A DNA stretch of 64,000 nt from an uncultured Hungatella sp. (GTDB taxonomy: Bacteria > Bacillota > Clostridia > Lachnospirales > Lachnospiraceae), in NCBI GenBank assembly GCA_947089145.1, contig CAMUJH010000003.1:62001-126000 (forward strand), in the 5' to 3' direction. Within the stretch, counting starts at the first letter, position 1; each line of letters begins with the position of its first letter. Shown here piece after piece: positions 8,349 to 17,594 of this stretch. Below the pieces are notes generated by a model. That model worked only from the letters and a program-made list of their open reading frames with translations. It made no database searches and was not told where the DNA came from. The position numbers and the translations under genes are program-made.

Positions 8349-9284
8349 ATGATCTTAAATACAGGAAGCAGAACAGATATACCGGCATTTTACAGCCAAT
8401 GGTTTTTTAACCGGATAAAGGAGGGATTTGTGCTTGTCCGCAATCCCTACTATCCGTCGCAGGTTACAAGATACAGGTTAAGCCCGGAAGTTATCGACAT
8501 TTTGGTGTTCTGCACCAAGAACCCGGAACCTATGATTGACAGGTTAAGCATATTGTCATCCTACACATGTTTCTGGTTTGTCACCATAACGCCTTACGGG
8601 GAGGATGTGGAGCCCTTTGTTCCTCCGAAAGAAAATGTTATAGAAAGCGTGAAAAGGTTATGGCAAAGCACAGGCAGCGGGAGGATCAGCTGGAGATATG
8701 ATCCGGTATTTATTACAGAAAAATACACATTGGAATACCATATCCGGGAATTTGACCGGATGGCCGAGTCGCTGAAAGGATACACCAGCCAGTGCGTGGT
8801 AAGTTTTCTTGACCTATATGAGAAAACGAAACGTAATTTTCCCCAGGGAAAGACAGTTGCCAGGAAAGAGCAGGAACTGCTCATTCAGGCATTTTCAGAG
8901 ACTGCGGCCAGAACCCGCATGCAGATCCACTTGTGCTGTGAAGACAGGTTACTGGAAAGAGCCCATGTGGATGCCTGCGGATGCATGTCAAAGGAAGTGC
9001 TGGAAAAGGCTGCAGGCTTCAGGCTGAAGGTTCCGCAGAGGCGCCCTGCAAGACAGCAGTGCAGCTGCCTTCTGGGGGCTGACATCGGGGCATATAATAC
9101 CTGCAGCCACGGATGCCTGTACTGCTATGCCAATTATGACAGGAAGACGGTTATCCACAACAGGGCCTGCCATGATGCGGATTCCCCGTTTCTCATCGGC
9201 CGCGGCCAGGAGGGCGACGTGATCCGGGATGCCGGCCAGCAGCCGTGGCGGGACGGGCAAATGAGCCTGTTTGACATGGTGTAG
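8349..9284 (+). CDS. DUF1848 family protein with a C-terminal radical-SAM-like Cys motif
   Basis: This encodes 311 residues from ATG 8349, with GGAGGAG about 10 bp upstream; earlier in-frame ATGs overlap the terminator. The start (MILNTGSRTDIPAFYSQWF) and the RNPYYP segment are typical of DUF1848. Near the C-terminus a cluster of Cys residues ends in TCSHGCLYCYANYD, which is CX3CX2C, the motif that binds the 4Fe-4S cluster in radical SAM enzymes. Other Cys pairs (ACGC, QCSC) lie just before it. The reaction is unknown. The first ~200 residues probably form a TIM-barrel-like domain. No partner gene is adjacent, and a MITE-like element follows. Confidence 0.8.
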   Translation: MILNTGSRTDIPAFYSQWFFNRIKEGFVLVRNPYYPSQVTRYRLSPEVIDILVFCTKNPEPMIDRLSILSSYTCFWFVTITPYGEDVEPFVPPKENVIESVKRLWQSTGSGRISWRYDPVFITEKYTLEYHIREFDRMAESLKGYTSQCVVSFLDLYEKTKRNFPQGKTVARKEQELLIQAFSETAARTRMQIHLCCEDRLLERAHVDACGCMSKEVLEKAAGFRLKVPQRRPARQQCSCLLGADIGAYNTCSHGCLYCYANYDRKTVIHNRACHDADSPFLIGRGQEGDVIRDAGQQPWRDGQMSLFDMV

Positions 9285-9319
9285 GCCCGAGGCCCTGGCC
9301 AGAGCTTTCAAAGAATGCG

Positions 9320-9517
9320 CCAGGGAACCAATGTCATTTAGTTAAGGTTGCCGCAGGCCCCAAGGGCTCCCTCTCCTGTCAGGGTTCAGGATTGCCAAAC
9401 GTTCCGAAGAACCTGAACCCCCAGTTTCTTCTCCACGGCATTCATTCACCCTTACAGGAGAGGGAGCCCTTGGGGCAAAAGCAGAATTCGCTTATCTAAA
9501 TGACATTGGCCAGGGAA
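9320..9517. mobile_element. MITE-like element with 8-bp target duplication
   Basis: The element spans 9328-9509. Its terminal repeats (CCAATGTCATTTAGTTAAG at 9328-9346 and the complement at 9491-9509) match at 18 of 19 positions. A second perfect 23-bp inverted repeat lies inside (9357-9379 against 9454-9476) and a third short one at the centre (GGGTTCAGG against CCTGAACCC). CCAGGGAA occurs directly on both sides (9320-9327 and 9510-9517), flush with the ends, as expected for an 8-bp target site duplication. It encodes no transposase and sits between the DUF1848 gene and plsX. Confidence 0.8.
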
Positions 9518-9552
9518 CTGTAACATCATGGATACACTTGTAGAAAAAGGTA

Positions 9553-9581
9553 TTGATTTATAAAACAATATCGAGTATATT
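9553..9581 (+). promoter_or_regulatory. Sigma-A-type promoter of plsX
   Basis: TTGATT (9553-9558) and TATATT (9576-9581) are separated by 17 bp, about 50 bp before the plsX start. It lies just right of the MITE-like element, so transcription of plsX does not depend on upstream genes. Confidence 0.6.
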
Positions 9582-9629
9582 AAGTAATAGGTTATCCAGG
9601 GCCCTGGGCCGAAAGGAGAGATAGGAGTC

Positions 9630-10640
9630 ATGATAAAGATAGCTGTTGACGCCATGGGAGGCGATTATGCTCCTGGGGAGATGGTCAAAGGGGCTGTAGA
9701 GGCACTGAAGAAAAAAGATCAGGTCAGCGTGGTGCTGGTTGGTCAGAAGGATAAGATTGAGAAAGAACTGGAGGGGTGCGATTACCCGCCGGACAGGCTT
9801 TCCATTGTCCACGCCTCTGAGGTAATCGAAACCGGGGAGCCGCCGGTCAATGCCGTCAGGAAGAAAAAGGACTCTTCCATTGTGGCGGGCATGAACCTGG
9901 TTAAGAGGCAGGAGGCGGATGCATTTGTGTCTGCAGGAAGTTCCGGGGCAATTTTAGTAGGCGGCCAGATCATTGTGGGAAGGATAAAGGGGGTGGAGCG
10001 CCCTCCTCTTGCGCCTCTGATTCCCACCAGGACGGGAGTGTCCCTGCTGATTGACTGCGGAGCCAACGTGGATGCAAGACCTTCTCATCTGGTTCAGTTT
10101 GCAAGAATGGGTTCTATTTATATGGAACACGTCATAGGCATTAAGCATCCAAGGGTTGCCATTGTCAACATCGGCGCTGAGGAGGAGAAGGGCAATGCCC
10201 TGGTAAAGGAGACATTTCCTCTTTTAAAAGCCTGTGAGGATATTAACTTTATAGGAAGCATTGAAGCCAGGGAGATTCCCCAGGGCGGAGCGGATGTTAT
10301 CGTCAGCGAGGCGTTTGTGGGAAATGTGATCTTAAAGCTTTATGAGGGAGTAGGGGCTACCATGCTTTCCATGGTGAAGGAGGGGCTTATGGCAAGCCTC
10401 AGAAGCAAAATCGGGGCGCTTCTCGTGAAGCCGGCCCTAAAGGAAACCATGAAGGCGTTTGACGCCAGCCAGTACGGGGGAGCGCCGCTTTTAGGGCTTA
10501 AAGGCCTGGTGGTAAAGGCTCATGGCAATTCAAAATCCGTGGAGGTGTGCAACTCCATTCTCCAGTGCGTCACCTTTAAGGAGCAGCAGATTAATGAAAA
10601 AATAAAGGAGAGCCTGCAGCCAAATAAAGAGCAGGAATAA
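9630..10640 (+). CDS. plsX: Phosphate acyltransferase PlsX
   Basis: This encodes 336 residues, the usual PlsX length. The start [15 protein letters not shown] is diagnostic, and ATG 9630 follows AAAGGAGAG. PlsX converts acyl-ACP to acyl-phosphate, which PlsY uses to begin phospholipid synthesis in Gram-positive bacteria. Other family signs are the SAGSSGA segment and GFVGN-like AFVGNVILK. It is 22 bp from acpP, whose product carries its substrate, so the two are very likely one operon. rpmF, which often precedes plsX in Firmicutes, is not next to it here; mobile DNA occupies that place. Confidence 0.96.
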   Translation: MIKIAVDAMGGDYAPGEMVKGAVEALKKKDQVSVVLVGQKDKIEKELEGCDYPPDRLSIVHASEVIETGEPPVNAVRKKKDSSIVAGMNLVKRQEADAFVSAGSSGAILVGGQIIVGRIKGVERPPLAPLIPTRTGVSLLIDCGANVDARPSHLVQFARMGSIYMEHVIGIKHPRVAIVNIGAEEEKGNALVKETFPLLKACEDINFIGSIEAREIPQGGADVIVSEAFVGNVILKLYEGVGATMLSMVKEGLMASLRSKIGALLVKPALKETMKAFDASQYGGAPLLGLKGLVVKAHGNSKSVEVCNSILQCVTFKEQQINEKIKESLQPNKEQE

Positions 10641-10662
10641 AAAAGAGAGGAAGGTTATTGCT

Positions 10663-10893
10663 ATGGAATTGGAAAAATTACAGGGGATTATTGCAGAGGT
10701 GCTGAATGTCAGTGAAGATGAAATTACCACATCCACCACGTTCGTAGACGATTTAGGCGCTGACTCCCTGGATATTTTCGAGATTATCGCTGCCATTGAG
10801 GAGCAGTTTGATATCGAAATTCCACAGGAAGAAGCAGAGAAGATCGTTACCGTAGGCGATGCCGTAGAGCAGATCAGAAACATATTGAATTGA
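10663..10893 (+). CDS. acpP: Acyl carrier protein
   Basis: This encodes 76 acidic residues with the phosphopantetheine attachment site GADSLD (Ser near residue 37). It carries growing acyl chains in fatty acid synthesis and supplies PlsX. AGAGAGGAAGG precedes the ATG. It lies between plsX and rnc, a common order in Firmicutes. Confidence 0.96.
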   Translation: MELEKLQGIIAEVLNVSEDEITTSTTFVDDLGADSLDIFEIIAAIEEQFDIEIPQEEAEKIVTVGDAVEQIRNILN

Positions 10894-10970
10894 GAAGAAT
10901 GTGACAGCCAAAGACGTAAACTGTTTAACCAGGTGATGCGTACTTTGGGACTGCAGCGAAAGGATAGACG

Positions 10971-10995
10971 AAAAAGCCCTAGGATTAGGGCTTTT
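10971..10995 (+). terminator. Possible intrinsic terminator or attenuator between acpP and rnc
   Basis: AAAAAGCCCT and AGGGCTTTTT form a 10-bp stem with a short loop ending in five T residues. It lies 78 bp after acpP and 28 bp before the rnc start, so it may lower readthrough into rnc-smc-ftsY instead of blocking it fully. Confidence 0.65.
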
Positions 10996-11022
10996 TCCCT
11001 CTATAGAGGAGGTATGCGAAAT

Positions 11023-11736
11023 ATGAGCCGAAAGCTGAAGGAACTGGAGATGAGGATAGGATACCGGTTTAAGGACAGGGATCTGATTTTTGGGGCCATG
11101 ACCCACAGCTCCTATGCCAATGAACACCGCATTGACAAAATACGGTGCAATGAGCGGCTGGAGTTTCTGGGGGATGCGGTTCTGGAGGTGGTCAGCAGCG
11201 ATTACCTGTACCATGAGCACCCGGAATTGCCGGAAGGGGAGCTGACGAAACTGCGGGCAAGCATGGTGTGCGAGCCAACTTTGGCCCTCTGCGCAGGGGA
11301 GATTGAGCTGGGGGAATACCTGCTGTTAGGAAAGGGCGAGGAGGCCACGGGAGGCAGGGAAAGGAACTCGGTGGTGTCCGACGCCATGGAAGCCCTGATT
11401 GGAGCGATCTATCTGGATGGTGGTTTTGCTAGTGCAAAAGAGTTTATTCATCGGTTTGTCTTAAATGATATTGAGCATAAGCAGCTCTTTTTTGATAGCA
11501 AGACTATTTTACAGGAAATGGTGCAGGCCATGGGGGATGAGCCCTTATGCTATGAGATGATCAGGGAGGAAGGGCCTGACCACAATAAGACCTTTGAAGC
11601 CAGGGCGCTGGTGGGCTGCAGCGAGGTAGGCCGGGGCATGGGAAGGACGAAAAAGGCGGCAGAGAGTATGGCGGCTTATCGGGGGATTTTAAGGCTGAAA
11701 GGGAAGACGGATAACCATGTATCTGAAAAGCATTGA
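11023..11736 (+). CDS. rnc: Ribonuclease III
   Basis: This encodes 237 residues. The start is set at ATG 11023, about 8 bp after GAGGAGG; the ATG at 11013 is too close to that site. The catalytic domain has the signature NERLEFLGDAVLE, with the later DAMEALIGAIYLDGG carrying the second acidic metal ligands. A C-terminal double-stranded RNA-binding domain follows from ~residue 160 (FEARALVG, RTKKAAESMAA). RNase III cuts double-stranded RNA in rRNA maturation and mRNA decay. It overlaps smc by 20 bp, which implies translational coupling. Confidence 0.96.
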   Translation: MSRKLKELEMRIGYRFKDRDLIFGAMTHSSYANEHRIDKIRCNERLEFLGDAVLEVVSSDYLYHEHPELPEGELTKLRASMVCEPTLALCAGEIELGEYLLLGKGEEATGGRERNSVVSDAMEALIGAIYLDGGFASAKEFIHRFVLNDIEHKQLFFDSKTILQEMVQAMGDEPLCYEMIREEGPDHNKTFEARALVGCSEVGRGMGRTKKAAESMAAYRGILRLKGKTDNHVSEKH

Positions 11737-14700
11737 AGTACAGGGCTTTAAGTCATTTGCCAATAAGATTGTGTTTGAATTTCATAATGGAATCACAGGC
11801 ATCGTAGGACCTAACGGAAGCGGAAAAAGCAATGTGGCGGACGCAGTCCGATGGGTGCTGGGGGAGCAGCGCATTAAACAGCTGCGGGGAGCCAGCATGC
11901 AGGACGTGATCTTTTCAGGCACGGAGTCAAGAAAGCCTCAGGGCTTTGCTTATGTGGCCATTACCCTGGACAACGGGGATCACCAGCTGGCCATTGACTA
12001 TGATCAGGTGACCGTGGCCAGGAGGATCTATCGTTCAGGGGAAAGCGAGTACCTGATTAACGGAAGCGCATGCCGCCTGAAAGACATTCAGGAATTGTTT
12101 TATGACACGGGCATCGGCAAAGAGGGATACTCCATAATCGGACAGGGGCAGATTGACCGGATCTTAAGCGGCAAGCCGGAAGACCGGCGGGAGCTGTTTG
12201 ACGAGGCGGCGGGCATCGTGAAATTTAAGCGGCGGAAGGCCATTGCCCAGAAGAAGCTGGAGGACGAGAAGCAGAACCTGGTGCGGGTCAGCGATATTCT
12301 GACAGAACTGGAGAAGCAGGTGGGGCCTCTTGCCAGACAGTCCCAGGCAGCCAGAGAGTATCTGCGGCTGAAGGAGGAGCTGAAGGCATATGAGGTAAAC
12401 GTGTTCCTGACAGAATGCGCGGAGATAAAGCTTCAGCTGAAGGAGACAGAAAGCAATACAGCCGTGGTGTCAGGGGATCTGGAGGAAACCAAGGAAAACG
12501 CTGACCAGATCCGGGTGACGTATGAACAGATTTCCGAAGCCCTAAAGGAACTGGAAGAAAAGATAGAGGAAAGCCGCAGCAAAAGCTCCAGGGCAGACAT
12601 GGAAAAGAGCAGTCTGGAAGGCCGCATTAATGTGCTTCTGGAGCAGATCAACACGGAGCGCATGAATGAGGAACACATTAATGCCAGGAAGCACGCTATC
12701 TCCCAGGAAATGGAGGAGCGCAGCCGGCAGATAGGGGAGTATAAAGAAGAACACGGGCAGCTGGGAGAGCAGGTAAGGCAGGAGCACAGAAAGCAGGAGC
12801 AGGCATCAGAGACTTTAAGGCAGGCAGATGAAGAGATTATGCTGCTTGACCAGAATATTGAGGCGGCAAAAAGCCGGATGATCCTTACCATGAATGAGAA
12901 GGCTTCCCTGGCAGCCAGACAGCAGCGGTATGAGGCCATGATGGAGCAGGTGCAGGTGCGCCGGGCAGAGGTGGCCCAGAAGCTGTTAAAGTCCAAAAGC
13001 GACGAGTCTGTCCAGGAAGAGCAGAAAAAGACGGAGGAAGGCAGACTAGCCCAGGTGGAGGCGCGGATAGAGGAGCTTTGCCTGAGACAGGGAGACTGCG
13101 AGGAGAGCATCAGCCGTCTGGAGGGGGAAGTACGGCGGCTGAACCGAAACTTAAATGACAAACAGCAGGAATATCATAAGGACTCCACCAAGCTGGAGTC
13201 TCTGCGGAATCTGGCAGAGCGCTATGAGGGGTACGGCAACAGCATCCGCCGCGTCATGGAGCTGAAAAGCCGCATGCCAGGCATACAGGGCGTGGTGGCG
13301 GACATTATTACCACCCAGAAGGAATATGAGACAGCCATCGAGACGGCCCTGGGAGGCAGCATCCAGAATATTGTGACCGATTCCGAGACAACTGCCAAGC
13401 ATCTGATCGAATACCTGAAAAAGAATAAATACGGAAGGGCTACCTTCCTTCCCCTTACAAGCGTGGGGGCCAAGGGAGGCTTTAACCAGGACAAAGCCTT
13501 GCAGGAGCCGGGAGTTTTAGGCCTGGCCAGCCAGCTGGTGCAGGCGGACAGAAAGTATGAGGGGCTTGTCCGGTATCTTCTGGGGCGGGTGGTAGTGGCA
13601 GACAATATTGACAATGCCATAGCGCTTTCCAGAAAATATCAGTACACCCTGAGGATTGTGACTCTGGACGGGGAACTGTTAAGCGCAGGCGGCTCCATGA
13701 CCGGCGGAGCATTTAAAAATGCCAGCAATCTTTTAGGAAGGAAGAGGGAGATTGAAGAGCTGGAGGGGCGGTGCCAGAAGGATCTGAAGGCCGCAGAGCT
13801 TATTCAGCAGGAACTGGTCATGAATGAGGAGCAGTTAAAGCAGCGGAGGGAAGATCTGGAGCAGCTGAAACAGCAGAAACAGGGGGCATTTCTGGAACAG
13901 AATACGATTCAGATGAACCTTTCCCAGCTGGAGGACAAGATTTTGGAGATTGAGGAATCTTCACGGGACATGGTGCTGGAAAACAGCCATCTGGAAGAGC
14001 AGATCCGGGAGATCCGAAAGAATCAGCAGGAACTGACTGAGGGCGTAGGAAAGCTGGAATCTGAAAATCTGCAGGAGGAAGCCAGTATAGAAACCATGTC
14101 TGCCAGGCTGGAGGCGGCTAAGGAAAGGCGGGAGCAGCTGGCTAGGGATCTGTCAGTGATACAGCTGGAAAGCGCAAATCTGCAGCAAAAATATGAGTTT
14201 ATTCAGGAAAATGTAAAGCGCGTCCAGGGGGAGATGGACAAGCTGAAAGAGGAACTTCTGCAGCTTCAGGGAAGCACTGATTCCAGCAGCCAGGCCATTG
14301 AACTGAAGAATCAGGAGATTGAACAGTTAAGGGGAAAGATTGAAGAAGCCATAAAGGAAGCCGCAGGCTTTGAGCAGAGGCGGGAAGAGTACTCCAAAGC
14401 CAGGGAAGAGAAAACAGGAGAGCAGAAGCAGCTGTTTGACAGGCGGGAGGAGCTGGCAGGGCGCATGAGCCGTCTGGACAAAGAACTGTTCCGTCTTCAG
14501 AGTCAGAAAGAAAAGCTGGACGAGCGGCTGGAGCGCCATGTGGAGTACATGTGGAGCGAGTACCAGCTGACGGCTGCCTTGGCGGAAGCCTTCCGCAATC
14601 CCCAGTGGACCTCTCTGGGGGAAATGAAGCGGCAGGCCGGGGCTTTAAAGGATGCCATTAAGGCCCTTGGAAATGTAAATGTAAATGCCATTGAGGACTA

Positions 14701-15289
14701 TAAGGAGATTTCAGAGCGGTACGAGTTTATGCATGCCCAGCATGAGGATCTGGTGAAAGCGGAGGAGACGCTGATGGGGATTATCCAGGAGCTGGATACA
14801 GGCATGAGACGGCAGTTTGAGGAGAAGTTTAAGGAAATACGCCGGGAGTTTGATCTGGTGTTTAAGGAATTGTTCGGAGGCGGCCATGGAACCCTGGAAC
14901 TGGTGGAGGGAGAGGATATTCTGGAGGCGGGAATCCAGATTATTTCCCAGCCGCCTGGGAAAAAGCTGCAGAATATGATGCAGCTGTCAGGAGGTGAGAA
15001 GGCTTTGACAGCCATCGCGCTTTTGTTTGCCATTCAGAATCTGAAGCCGTCGCCTTTCTGCCTGCTGGATGAGATTGAGGCGGCGCTGGATGACTCCAAT
15101 GTGGACAGGTTTGCAGGATATCTCCACAAATTGACCAGAAATACCCAGTTTATTGTGATCACGCACAGAAGGGGAACCATGGTTTCCGCGGACAGGCTTT
15201 ATGGGATTACCATGCAGGAGAAAGGGGTTTCCACGCTGGTGTCCGTGAATCTGATTGAGGACAGCCTGGACGGGGAGAAGGCGGTGTAG
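11717..15289 (+). CDS. smc: Chromosome segregation protein SMC
   Basis: This encodes 1190 residues, the standard bacterial SMC size. The N-terminal head begins MYLKSIEVQGFKSFA and has Walker A GPNGSGKS (residues ~32-39). Two long coiled coils flank a hinge at about residues 510-680, where the Gly-rich GGSMTGGAF lies. The C-terminal head has the ABC signature LSGGEKALTAIALLFA and Walker B FCLLDEIEAALDD. SMC with ScpA and ScpB compacts and separates newly copied chromosomes. The start overlaps rnc and ftsY follows 100 bp later, the conserved rnc-smc-ftsY order of Firmicutes. Confidence 0.98.
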   Translation: MYLKSIEVQGFKSFANKIVFEFHNGITGIVGPNGSGKSNVADAVRWVLGEQRIKQLRGASMQDVIFSGTESRKPQGFAYVAITLDNGDHQLAIDYDQVTVARRIYRSGESEYLINGSACRLKDIQELFYDTGIGKEGYSIIGQGQIDRILSGKPEDRRELFDEAAGIVKFKRRKAIAQKKLEDEKQNLVRVSDILTELEKQVGPLARQSQAAREYLRLKEELKAYEVNVFLTECAEIKLQLKETESNTAVVSGDLEETKENADQIRVTYEQISEALKELEEKIEESRSKSSRADMEKSSLEGRINVLLEQINTERMNEEHINARKHAISQEMEERSRQIGEYKEEHGQLGEQVRQEHRKQEQASETLRQADEEIMLLDQNIEAAKSRMILTMNEKASLAARQQRYEAMMEQVQVRRAEVAQKLLKSKSDESVQEEQKKTEEGRLAQVEARIEELCLRQGDCEESISRLEGEVRRLNRNLNDKQQEYHKDSTKLESLRNLAERYEGYGNSIRRVMELKSRMPGIQGVVADIITTQKEYETAIETALGGSIQNIVTDSETTAKHLIEYLKKNKYGRATFLPLTSVGAKGGFNQDKALQEPGVLGLASQLVQADRKYEGLVRYLLGRVVVADNIDNAIALSRKYQYTLRIVTLDGELLSAGGSMTGGAFKNASNLLGRKREIEELEGRCQKDLKAAELIQQELVMNEEQLKQRREDLEQLKQQKQGAFLEQNTIQMNLSQLEDKILEIEESSRDMVLENSHLEEQIREIRKNQQELTEGVGKLESENLQEEASIETMSARLEAAKERREQLARDLSVIQLESANLQQKYEFIQENVKRVQGEMDKLKEELLQLQGSTDSSSQAIELKNQEIEQLRGKIEEAIKEAAGFEQRREEYSKAREEKTGEQKQLFDRREELAGRMSRLDKELFRLQSQKEKLDERLERHVEYMWSEYQLTAALAEAFRNPQWTSLGEMKRQAGALKDAIKALGNVNVNAIEDYKEISERYEFMHAQHEDLVKAEETLMGIIQELDTGMRRQFEEKFKEIRREFDLVFKELFGGGHGTLELVEGEDILEAGIQIISQPPGKKLQNMMQLSGGEKALTAIALLFAIQNLKPSPFCLLDEIEAALDDSNVDRFAGYLHKLTRNTQFIVITHRRGTMVSADRLYGITMQEKGVSTLVSVNLIEDSLDGEKAV

Positions 15290-15389
15290 AGGAGGAGCGG
15301 CATGATGGGAAATTGACGGGCAAAATGGCGGCAGCCGCCGAAGAAAAGCGCTGTGATGAAGAGTGAGAGAAAGACGAGGAGGGAGAAGC

Positions 15390-16343
15390 ATGGCAGAGGG
15401 AAAGAAAGGTTTTTTTGGGCGGCTGGTAGAAGGGCTGGCAAAGACCAGGGCCAATATTATATCAGGCATGGACTCTATTTTCAGCGGATTTTCGGCCATT
15501 GACGACGAGTTTTACGAAGAGATCGAGGAAATCCTGATTATGGGGGATCTGGGGATTCAGACTACCATGTCCATTGTGGAAAACCTGAAGGCCAAAGTAA
15601 AGGAGCAGCATATAAAGGAGCCGTCAGAATGTAAGGCCATTCTCATGGAAACCATGAAGCAGCAGATGGACTTAGGGGAAAATGCCTATGATTTTGAGAA
15701 TCAGAAATCTGTGGTTCTGGTTATCGGGGTCAACGGAGTGGGGAAAACTACGTCTGTGGGAAAACTGGCAGGGCAGCTGAAGGATGAGGGCAAAAAGGTG
15801 ATCCTGGCGGCGGCGGATACGTTCCGGGCCGCTGCCATTGAGCAGCTGACCGAGTGGTCCCACAGAGCCGGGGTGGAGTTAATCGCCCAGCAGGAGGGGT
15901 CTGATCCTGCGGCGGTGATTTATGACGCCATTGCAGCGGCAAAGTCCAGGAATGCGGATGTGCTTATCTGTGACACTGCCGGGCGGCTTCATAATAAAAA
16001 GAATTTAATGGAAGAATTAAAGAAGATTAACCGGATTATTGACAAGGAGTATCCGGATGCGTACCGGGAAACCCTGGTTGTTTTGGACGGCACTACAGGG
16101 CAGAATGCCCTTTCCCAGGCCAGGCAGTTTATGGAGGCTGCCCAGGTAACGGGCATTATCCTGACAAAGCTGGACGGAACGGCAAAAGGCGGCGTGGCAG
16201 TGGCCATCCAGTCGGAGCTGGGGATTCCGGTAAAATATATCGGAATCGGGGAAAAAATTGATGATCTGCAGAAATTCAACGCTGAAGAATTTATTCATGC
16301 ATTGTTTGACATGAAAGAAAGGGAAGAGGAAAAAGGATTATGA
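15390..16343 (+). CDS. ftsY: Signal recognition particle receptor FtsY
   Basis: This encodes 317 residues from ATG 15390, after GAGGAGGGAG. It has the SRP GTPase NG domain without the long acidic A region found in enterobacteria. G motifs are visible: [10 protein letters not shown] (P-loop), [27 protein letters not shown] and the closing [10 protein letters not shown]. FtsY docks ribosomes carrying SRP at the membrane. Its stop overlaps the ilvA start. Confidence 0.97.
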   Translation: MAEGKKGFFGRLVEGLAKTRANIISGMDSIFSGFSAIDDEFYEEIEEILIMGDLGIQTTMSIVENLKAKVKEQHIKEPSECKAILMETMKQQMDLGENAYDFENQKSVVLVIGVNGVGKTTSVGKLAGQLKDEGKKVILAAADTFRAAAIEQLTEWSHRAGVELIAQQEGSDPAAVIYDAIAAAKSRNADVLICDTAGRLHNKKNLMEELKKINRIIDKEYPDAYRETLVVLDGTTGQNALSQARQFMEAAQVTGIILTKLDGTAKGGVAVAIQSELGIPVKYIGIGEKIDDLQKFNAEEFIHALFDMKEREEEKGL

Positions 16344-17563
16344 TGACATTGGAGAGTTTTGAGGAAGCTTCGGAGGCAGTGGGCAGGGTTGCCCAGGAGA
16401 CGAAACTGGTGTACAGCGAGTATTTTTCCGAACAGACAGGCAACAAGGTGTATTTTAAACCGGAGAACATGCAGTACACAGGGGCTTACAAGTTAAGGGG
16501 GGCCTATTACAAGATTAATACCCTGTCTGAAGATGAGAAAAAGAGAGGGCTTATTACCGCGTCTGCAGGAAACCATGCCCAGGGAGTGGCTTATGCGGCT
16601 AAACTGGCAGGAATTCCGGCCACGGTGGTAATGCCTACCACCACGCCTCTGATTAAAGTAAACCGCACCAGAAACTATGGGGCGGAGGTGCTGCTGGAGG
16701 GAAATGATTTTGACGAATGCTGCGGATATGCCTACAAGCTGGCCGAGGAGCGGGGGCTGACCTTTGTCCACCCCTTTAATGACCTGGCTGTTGCCACGGG
16801 ACAGGGAACCATCGCCATGGAGATTATCAAGGAACTGCCTACGGTGGATTATATCCTGGTGCCTGTAGGCGGCGGCGGGCTGTGTGCAGGCATCTCGACC
16901 CTGGCAAAGCTTTTGAATCCAAAGATCAAGGTCATAGGGGTGGAGCCTGCAGGGGCCAACTGCATGCAGGAATCTCTGCGGGCCGGCCACGTGGTGGAGC
17001 TGAAAAGCGCGGATACCATTGCCGACGGCACGGCGGTGCGGTGCCCTGGCGACCTGATTTTCCCATATATACAGGAAAACGTGGACGACATCATCACGGT
17101 GGAGGACAGCGAACTGATTGTAACCTTCCTTGACATGGTGGAGAATCACAAGATGATCGTGGAGAATTCCGGCCTTCTTGCGGTGGCCGCCTTAAAGCAC
17201 CTGAACGTGGAGAAAAAGAAGATCGTGTCCGTGTTAAGCGGCGGAAACATGGACGTGATCACCATGGCTTCCGTAGTCCAGCACGGCCTGGTACAGAGGG
17301 ACCGGGTATTTACGGTGTCCGTGCTGCTTCCCGACAAGCCAGGGGAGCTGGCCAAGGTGTCTGCGCTTTTGGCGGAGCAGAAAGGAAATGTGATCAAACT
17401 GGAGCATAACCAGTTTGTCAGCATTAACCGCAATGCGGCGGTGGAGCTCAAGATTACCATTGAAGCTTTCGGGACAGAACATAAGAATAGCATTGTCAAC
17501 GCCCTCAATGCAGAGGGGTACAGGCCCAAGGTGGTGAAGGCTTCCGGGACTTATACGGAGTAG
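16340..17563 (+). CDS. ilvA: Threonine ammonia-lyase
   Basis: This encodes 407 residues, overlapping ftsY by four bases (ATGA). It is a PLP fold-type II enzyme that turns threonine into 2-oxobutanoate and ammonia, feeding isoleucine synthesis or energy metabolism. The PLP lysine lies in TGAYKLRGA (residue ~50), the substrate loop in SAGNHAQG and the phosphate cup in PVGGGGL. Residues ~330-407 form one ACT-like regulatory domain (VLLPDKPGELAKVSALLAE). The single short C-terminal domain matches the ~400-residue form of the enzyme, not the 500-residue E. coli biosynthetic form with two regulatory units. A catabolic role is possible. Confidence 0.93.
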   Translation: MMTLESFEEASEAVGRVAQETKLVYSEYFSEQTGNKVYFKPENMQYTGAYKLRGAYYKINTLSEDEKKRGLITASAGNHAQGVAYAAKLAGIPATVVMPTTTPLIKVNRTRNYGAEVLLEGNDFDECCGYAYKLAEERGLTFVHPFNDLAVATGQGTIAMEIIKELPTVDYILVPVGGGGLCAGISTLAKLLNPKIKVIGVEPAGANCMQESLRAGHVVELKSADTIADGTAVRCPGDLIFPYIQENVDDIITVEDSELIVTFLDMVENHKMIVENSGLLAVAALKHLNVEKKKIVSVLSGGNMDVITMASVVQHGLVQRDRVFTVSVLLPDKPGELAKVSALLAEQKGNVIKLEHNQFVSINRNAAVELKITIEAFGTEHKNSIVNALNAEGYRPKVVKASGTYTE

Positions 17564-17594
17564 GGCAGTATCACATATTTGTAAGGGGAAGGGA

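Noticed and set aside
17564..17594. Fluoride riboswitch upstream of the CLC gene
   Set aside because: Only 31 bp lie between ilvA and the CLC start, too little for that riboswitch, and no matching sequence is present.
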